Assembly: GCA_003599475.1 (NCBI GenBank)
Contig: QZKK01000042.1
Span: 1 to 38,829 of the forward strand
Direction of reading: 5' to 3'
Source of the DNA: Desulfobacteraceae bacterium
GTDB taxonomy: Bacteria > Desulfobacterota > Desulfobacteria > Desulfobacterales > SURF-15
Length of the DNA stretch: 38,829 nucleotides
Shown here: piece by piece, positions 34,337 to 38,829 of the stretch
How positions within the stretch are numbered: position 1 is the stretch's first letter
Layout of the letters: each line of letters begins with the position of its first letter
Notes under the pieces: generated by a model
Seen by the model: only the letters and a program-made list of their open reading frames with translations
The model's database searches: none
What the model was told of the DNA's origin: nothing
Position numbers and translations under genes: made by a program

Positions 34337-36871
34337 ATGGCAACGCTAAAGATAAACGGAAAAGAGATCACGGTCAAAGACGGCACCGTCATCCTGGAAG
34401 CGGCAAGGAAGGCCGGTTTTTTCATCCCCACCTTCTGCTACCAGGTGGACCTGGTCGGAGGCGGCATGTGCCGCATGTGCCTGGTAGAAATCGAAGGGCA
34501 CCCGAAGCTCGAACCCTCCTGCATCTTTCCGGTAAGAGACGGCATGAGCGTCTTGACCGAAACGGCGCAAGTAAACCGGGCACGCGCCGACATGCTCGAA
34601 TTTTTGCTGGCCAACCACGGGCTGGACTGCCCGGTGTGCGATAAAGGCGGAGAATGTGAGCTGCAGGATCTGGTCTACAAGTACGGGCCGCATAAGGGCC
34701 GGTTTGCCGAAGAGAAATACCGGTGGCATGAAAAGGATTACGTGATCAGCCCGGTGATCATCAAAAACTCGAACCGTTGCGTCCAATGCATGAAATGCGT
34801 TCGGGTCTGCCGGGAAGTCGTAGGACAAAATGTTTTGGACGGCCTCTACCGAGGGGATAAACAGGAGGAAACCTCCTTTTTCAGGGGCATGCTGGACTGC
34901 GACCAGGACGGCAACTGCATCGAGGTCTGTCCGGTGGGCTGCTATATGAGGCTTCCGTGGCGCTATGAGTCACGGCCGTGGGATCAGAAAACCGCCGACA
35001 CCATCTGTCCTTACTGCGGAACCGGATGCCGGATGGTGATCGAAGAAAGAGACGGCAGGGTCAACCGATCCAGGGCCCAGCTCGGGGTGGGGATAAACAG
35101 CGAAACCCTTTGCGCCCGCGGAAGGTTTGGATACGATGTGGTCCATCATCCGGAAAGGCTCACAACCCCCCTCTTGAAAAAAAACGGCAGGCTCGAGCCT
35201 GCCCCGTGGGAGGGAGCGCTGGCTGCGGTAAGCAGCCGCTTGCAGGCCTCGGATCCATCCAAAATCGGCGGAATCGCATCCGCCCGGCTCACCAACGAAG
35301 AGCTTTTTCTTTTTCAAAAGCTTTTCAGGGAAGTGCTTAAAAGCGGCAATATCGATTCCAGCACAAGATGGGACCCGGCAGCCGTAAAAGGATTTATTTT
35401 CGCCTCCGGGATGACCGAGGGAGGCGTCTCGATCTTCGACTGCATGAAAGCCGGCACGGTATTCATCGTCGGAACCTACCTTTCCGATGAAAACCCGGTA
35501 ACCGACTACATGGTCAGACGGATGGCCAGAGAAAACAGGACCGGTGTTTTGATCGCCTCCCCGAGGGCCATGAAACTGGATTCTTCCGCAGTGTTTTCCC
35601 TGCGGCACCTTCCGGGAGCTGAAAAAGAACTCCTGGAGGCGCTGTCGCTTTCAATCGGCATGAAAAAGGCCGATGTGCTGTCGGGTCATCCCGGATGGGA
35701 CTCCATGCGGGACCGGAGAATCGAAACCCTGCTGGATCATGCCGGGCTTAACGGCGATGCACTGGGCCGGCTGGCAGGGCGCATGGACGAATCCTCCTCT
35801 GTCGGGATCATTGCCGGAACCGAATTTTTAAGGTTTCCCCAGGGCATCTCAGCCCTTGCGACATTTGTTCACGTGTTGAAAGCGCTCGATAAAAAGGTTT
35901 CGATCGTTCCGATACTGGATCGATGCAACCAAAGGGGGGCATGGGAGATGGGGGTGCTTCCCGGATTCGGCCCCGGATATCGGAACCAAAAGCAGGTGGA
36001 GCTTGGATACCGGCAGATGCTCGAGGCCGCCGAACGCGGCGAACTGGAATCGCTTTATCTCATTGGAGAAGATCCGGCGGCGACGCATCCGGATCGCGCT
36101 TTCGTAAGAAAAGCGCTTTCGAATGTAAAGTTTTTGATCGTTCAGGACCTCTATTACACCGAGACGGCAAAGCTTGCCGATTGCGTGCTTCCGGGGGCCT
36201 GCTTTGCCGAAAAGGAAGGAACCTTCACCAACCAGGAAGGAAGGGTCCAGCCCATCGCGCGGTTGCAGAAACCCCCGGGTCAGGCCAAAAGCGATCTGGT
36301 GATCTTCGGAGAAATCGGAAGACGGTTCGAAACCGCGTTTGCGCCGAAAACCAGGCGTTTTTTGCCTGTCTTCCAGGAGATCCGAAAAACCGTTGGAATG
36401 TATGAAGAGGTGAGTCTGGCCTTCGTCAACCGGAGAAACGAAATGAACGATCTCGATAACAGGGCCTCTCTCCTGAAAGATTCGGGAATTCGGGGGATGG
36501 TGGAACCGCTCGGTTCCGCCCCGAAACCGCTGGTGGGCGATGGCGGCGATGAGGAGGGGCTGTTCACCCTGACGACCGGAAATCATCTCTTTCATTCGGG
36601 AAGATTTTCGAGAAGGTCGGATATCCTAAACTCGCTGCTCACAAGTCCGGTGGTGGAGATCAGCGATGAAGATGCGCACAGACTGGGCCTTTCAAGCGGG
36701 CAGAAGGTCCGAGTGACCGGAAGGCGCCATCAGGCGGTGCTGACGCTCAAAACGAGGCGGGGTTCAAAAAAAGGGGTGGCCTTTATCGCCGAAAACTTCG
36801 AGGAGATCGCTGTAAACAGGTTTTTTGAAGAAGGCGGTTTTACGGCGAAGGTGCGCATCGCCGGGGCGTAA
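34337..36871 (+). CDS. nuoG: NADH-quinone oxidoreductase subunit G
   Basis: NuoG holds several iron-sulfur clusters of the electron path. The 844-residue protein has a ferredoxin-like [2Fe-2S] domain (C34, C45, C48, C62), the His/Cys3 cluster H94-C98-C101-C107, a [4Fe-4S] motif CVQCMKCVRVC (148-158) with C198, and then C224-C227-C231 and C259. These last four are the ligands of the off-path cluster N7, kept only in some bacteria. The rest is a molybdopterin-oxidoreductase fold without an evident cofactor site. The C-terminal domain (about 740-840) ends the fold normally. It is the largest subunit, as usual. Confidence 0.95.
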   Translation: MATLKINGKEITVKDGTVILEAARKAGFFIPTFCYQVDLVGGGMCRMCLVEIEGHPKLEPSCIFPVRDGMSVLTETAQVNRARADMLEFLLANHGLDCPVCDKGGECELQDLVYKYGPHKGRFAEEKYRWHEKDYVISPVIIKNSNRCVQCMKCVRVCREVVGQNVLDGLYRGDKQEETSFFRGMLDCDQDGNCIEVCPVGCYMRLPWRYESRPWDQKTADTICPYCGTGCRMVIEERDGRVNRSRAQLGVGINSETLCARGRFGYDVVHHPERLTTPLLKKNGRLEPAPWEGALAAVSSRLQASDPSKIGGIASARLTNEELFLFQKLFREVLKSGNIDSSTRWDPAAVKGFIFASGMTEGGVSIFDCMKAGTVFIVGTYLSDENPVTDYMVRRMARENRTGVLIASPRAMKLDSSAVFSLRHLPGAEKELLEALSLSIGMKKADVLSGHPGWDSMRDRRIETLLDHAGLNGDALGRLAGRMDESSSVGIIAGTEFLRFPQGISALATFVHVLKALDKKVSIVPILDRCNQRGAWEMGVLPGFGPGYRNQKQVELGYRQMLEAAERGELESLYLIGEDPAATHPDRAFVRKALSNVKFLIVQDLYYTETAKLADCVLPGACFAEKEGTFTNQEGRVQPIARLQKPPGQAKSDLVIFGEIGRRFETAFAPKTRRFLPVFQEIRKTVGMYEEVSLAFVNRRNEMNDLDNRASLLKDSGIRGMVEPLGSAPKPLVGDGGDEEGLFTLTTGNHLFHSGRFSRRSDILNSLLTSPVVEISDEDAHRLGLSSGQKVRVTGRRHQAVLTLKTRRGSKKGVAFIAENFEEIAVNRFFEEGGFTAKVRIAGA

Positions 36872-36872
36872 C

Positions 36873-36895
36873 AATTTGAAATTTGAAATTCTTGA
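36873..36895. repeat. AATTTGAAATTTGAAATT word in the nuoG-nuoH gap
   Basis: AATTTGAAATTTGAAATTC fills most of the 30 bases between nuoG and nuoH, again as tandem short words. Confidence 0.65.
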
Positions 36896-36901
36896 GGGAC
36901 C

Positions 36902-37918
36902 TTGTTGATTATCGAAGTCATAGCGATCGTCGTTAAAGTCCTTGTGATGACGGTTTTGTTGTTTTTGCTGCCCCTCCCTTTGACTTGGCTCGAGAGGAAG
37001 GTGGCCGGGCATATCCAGGGCAGGCTCGGACCTTATCGGGTCGGTCCTCATGGTGTGCTCCAGGCGTTTGCGGACTTGATCAAGCTCCATTTAAAAGAGG
37101 ATATCGTACCGGATCTTGCCGACAAAACGCTCTTCAAGCTGGCGCCGCTGATCGCCCTGATTCCGGCTTTTACCGTTTTTGTTGCGATTCCATTCGGCGA
37201 AAAGTTCACGGTTCCGTTTATCGACAAAGAGATCACGCTGTATATCTCCGATATGAACATCGGATTGCTTTTTATTCTAGCCGTTGCAAGCTGCGGGATC
37301 TACGGAATCATATTGGGGGGATGGTCTGCCAACAGCAAGTATGCGCTTCTTGGCGGGCTCCGGTCCACCGCCCAGATGATCAGCTATGAGGTTGCCTTGA
37401 GTTTCTCGGTAATCGGTGTCGTCATGATGTGCAACTCGCTGAGCTTAGTTGAGATCGTCAAGAGACAGGAGGGCGGAATATGGAACTGGAATGCGGCTTA
37501 TCTGCCGGTCGGCCCCGTCTGGTTTGTCATCTTCCTTGTGGCATCGATGGCGGAAATAAACCGCATCCCGTTCGACCTTCCGGAGGATGAGGGCACACTG
37601 GCCGCCGGGTATCATACCGAGTACAGCGGCCTGAGGTTTGCCTTCTTTATGCTTGCCGAGTATATCGCCATGTTCACGGTATCCATACTGAATGTGATCC
37701 TTTTTTTCGGCGGCTGGAATGCGCCGTTTGAATTGCCCTTTCACATTCCCCCGATTTTCTGGTTTTTTGGAAAAGTAGCGCTCTTTATCTACTTTTTTAT
37801 GCTGGTAAGATTTACCCTTCCCAGATACCGATATGATCAACTGATGACCATCGGATGGAAGGTCCTGATACCGGTTGCGCTCGTCAACATCCTGGTCACC
37901 GGTTTTTTGAGGATTTAG
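36902..37918 (+). CDS. nuoH: NADH-quinone oxidoreductase subunit H
   Basis: NuoH connects the quinone pocket to the proton channels of the membrane arm. The 338-residue protein has about eight membrane helices. The cytoplasmic loop motifs are present: WLERKVAGHIQGRLGPYRVG in the first loop and AEINRIPFDLPEDEGTLAAG with YHTEYSGLRFAFFMLAEY further on. The start is a TTG: either 36902 or the next codon, 36905, which lies better relative to GAGGGAC. No ATG lies nearby. The next gene, nuoI, follows after 18 bases. Confidence 0.95.
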   Translation: MLIIEVIAIVVKVLVMTVLLFLLPLPLTWLERKVAGHIQGRLGPYRVGPHGVLQAFADLIKLHLKEDIVPDLADKTLFKLAPLIALIPAFTVFVAIPFGEKFTVPFIDKEITLYISDMNIGLLFILAVASCGIYGIILGGWSANSKYALLGGLRSTAQMISYEVALSFSVIGVVMMCNSLSLVEIVKRQEGGIWNWNAAYLPVGPVWFVIFLVASMAEINRIPFDLPEDEGTLAAGYHTEYSGLRFAFFMLAEYIAMFTVSILNVILFFGGWNAPFELPFHIPPIFWFFGKVALFIYFFMLVRFTLPRYRYDQLMTIGWKVLIPVALVNILVTGFLRI

Positions 37919-37936
37919 CGTGGGGATTGGACGCAT

Positions 37937-38509
37937 ATGGTAGAAAATAACCGTACATGGATGGATCTCCTGAAGAAGATCTTCTTTGTCGATTTCATCA
38001 GGGGGCTTCGGGTGACGTTTGGCTATAACCTGTCAAAGAGCATCACCGAAAGGTATCCGGATGAAGAAAAGTGGGTGCCGTACAGGAGATTTCGGGGGGT
38101 GCACGTCCTTTGCCGGGACGAACAGGGAAGAGAGCTGTGTGTGGCATGCGAGCTCTGCTCCAAGATCTGCCCGACCGACTGCATCACCGTGATCCCCGAA
38201 GAGGACGATACCGGCCGCGGGATCGCAGACCGTGTGCCGAAGGTCTGGGATGTGGACCTTGTAAGGTGTCTTTTCTGCGGCTATTGCGAGGATGCATGCC
38301 CGACAACGGCCATACGGCTTGGCCGGGAGTATGAATTTGCATGCGATGATCTGAGATCCGCCGTCTTGCACAGAGATCAGCTGCTTCAACCCCAGCCGGT
38401 TCCGGAGTCCTTTAAAGGCGGTGTTCACGCGAAATCGAAGTTCGTCAAGGATAAAGGCAGAATCAAGGTTGTGGCGGATCTAAGCGAGACAAAGAAAAGA
38501 AGGGTGTAG
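37937..38509 (+). CDS. nuoI: NADH-quinone oxidoreductase subunit I
   Basis: NuoI carries clusters N6a and N6b between NuoG and NuoB. The 190-residue protein has two ferredoxin motifs: C68-C71-C74-C78 (LCVACELCSKICP) and C111-C114-C117-C121 (RCLFCGYCEDACP), each ending in the usual CP. The N-terminal amphipathic helix (about 8-35: LLKKIFFVDFIRGLRVTFGY) anchors it to the membrane. The C-terminal tail is Lys/Arg-rich. The start is the ATG at 37937, 18 bases after nuoH. Confidence 0.96.
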   Translation: MVENNRTWMDLLKKIFFVDFIRGLRVTFGYNLSKSITERYPDEEKWVPYRRFRGVHVLCRDEQGRELCVACELCSKICPTDCITVIPEEDDTGRGIADRVPKVWDVDLVRCLFCGYCEDACPTTAIRLGREYEFACDDLRSAVLHRDQLLQPQPVPESFKGGVHAKSKFVKDKGRIKVVADLSETKKRRV

Positions 38510-38537
38510 AGGCAAGGGGCAAGAGGGAAGAGGCAAG
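38510..38537. repeat. GGCAAG-type word in the nuoI-nuoJ gap
   Basis: AGGCAAGGGGCAAGAGGGAAG and a further AGGCAAG follow directly after the nuoI stop as short purine-rich words in the 75-base gap. Confidence 0.6.
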
Positions 38538-38584
38538 CGGCTGACAAGAACTCGGGCTTGGCGCCTCATTGTAATGGTGGGTGA

Positions 38585-38829
38585 ATGGAGCTGATTTTCT
38601 TTTACATCTTTGCGGCGGTTGCGGTGCTTTCCGCCGCGGGGGTTGTCACCTTAAAGAACCCGGTTCACAGCGCGGTATGCCTCATTGTCTGCCTTCTTCA
38701 GATCGCGGCCCTTTATATCCTGTTGAGAGCCCCGTTTCTTGCCGCGGTCCAGGTCTTTATATATGTCGGTGCGGTCATGGTGTTGATTCTGTTTGCAGTG
38801 ATGGTTCTCGATATCGGTAAAGAAAGACT
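38585..38829 (+). CDS. nuoJ: NADH-quinone oxidoreductase subunit J (5' part)
   Basis: The frame beginning with the ATG at 38585 (AATGGTGGGTGA upstream) reads MELIFFYIFAAVAVLSAAGVV and continues through KNPVHSAVCLIVCLLQIAALYILL, AAVQVFIYVGAVMVLILFAVM and DIGKER to the window end. The NPVHSA...FL.A.Q..IYVGA.MVL.LF..M pattern is the NuoJ signature. Three membrane helices are visible. About 81 codons lie inside the window; the remainder is cut off by the edge, so length and C-terminus are unknown. Confidence 0.92.
   Translation, partial: MELIFFYIFAAVAVLSAAGVVTLKNPVHSAVCLIVCLLQIAALYILLRAPFLAAVQVFIYVGAVMVLILFAVMVLDIGKER

Overview
The window looks like a chromosomal segment from an anaerobic Gram-negative bacterium, most likely a deltaproteobacterium in the broad sense (Desulfobacterota). 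This is an inference from the separate nuoC and nuoD genes in a nuo operon that carries the NADH module, the lipoprotein and secreted proteins, and the word-like short repeats in many gaps. No rRNA or tRNA gene is present to settle the taxonomy.

Layout. (1) 1-5.6 kb, accessory: a secreted protein, two membrane proteins, a lipoprotein and a zinc-ribbon protein, none with a known pathway role. Two of these genes share a duplicated 5' leader. The segment also holds a decayed cation-efflux (CDF) gene end and dense intergenic repeats. (2) 5.7-29.3 kb, alpha-glucan and trehalose metabolism: glgA (-), a stand-alone CBM48 protein (+), treY (+), a TPR protein and a small helical protein (+), ftsH (-), transketolase plus treT (+), then a leftward run glgE > treS-mak fusion > glgB > treZ > malQ. 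A relic of a RES-domain toxin lies between treT and malQ. (3) 29.7 kb to the end: the rightward nuo operon for respiratory complex I, nuoA-B-C-D-E-F-G-H-I and the start of nuoJ, which continues beyond the window.

How the genes work together. The sugar genes encode almost every known step linking linear glucan, trehalose, maltose and maltose-1-phosphate. GlgA (sugar nucleotide) and GlgE (maltose-1-phosphate) lengthen glucan, GlgB branches it and MalQ rearranges it. TreY and TreZ cut trehalose from chain ends. TreT can make trehalose from NDP-glucose and glucose. The TreS-Mak fusion converts trehalose to maltose and phosphorylates it for GlgE. Together these close a trehalose-glucan cycle, with three separate trehalose enzyme systems at one locus. 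No glgC, glgP, glgX, otsAB or treH is seen here.

Short dispersed repeats (words such as GTTCAGTGTTCAGCG, AAATCTAAAATC, CACGAAGACACGAAG) sit in many intergenic gaps, including gaps inside the nuo operon. They mark the broken ends of both gene relics. With the relics, the three-route trehalose locus and the duplicated leader, they are the main unusual points.
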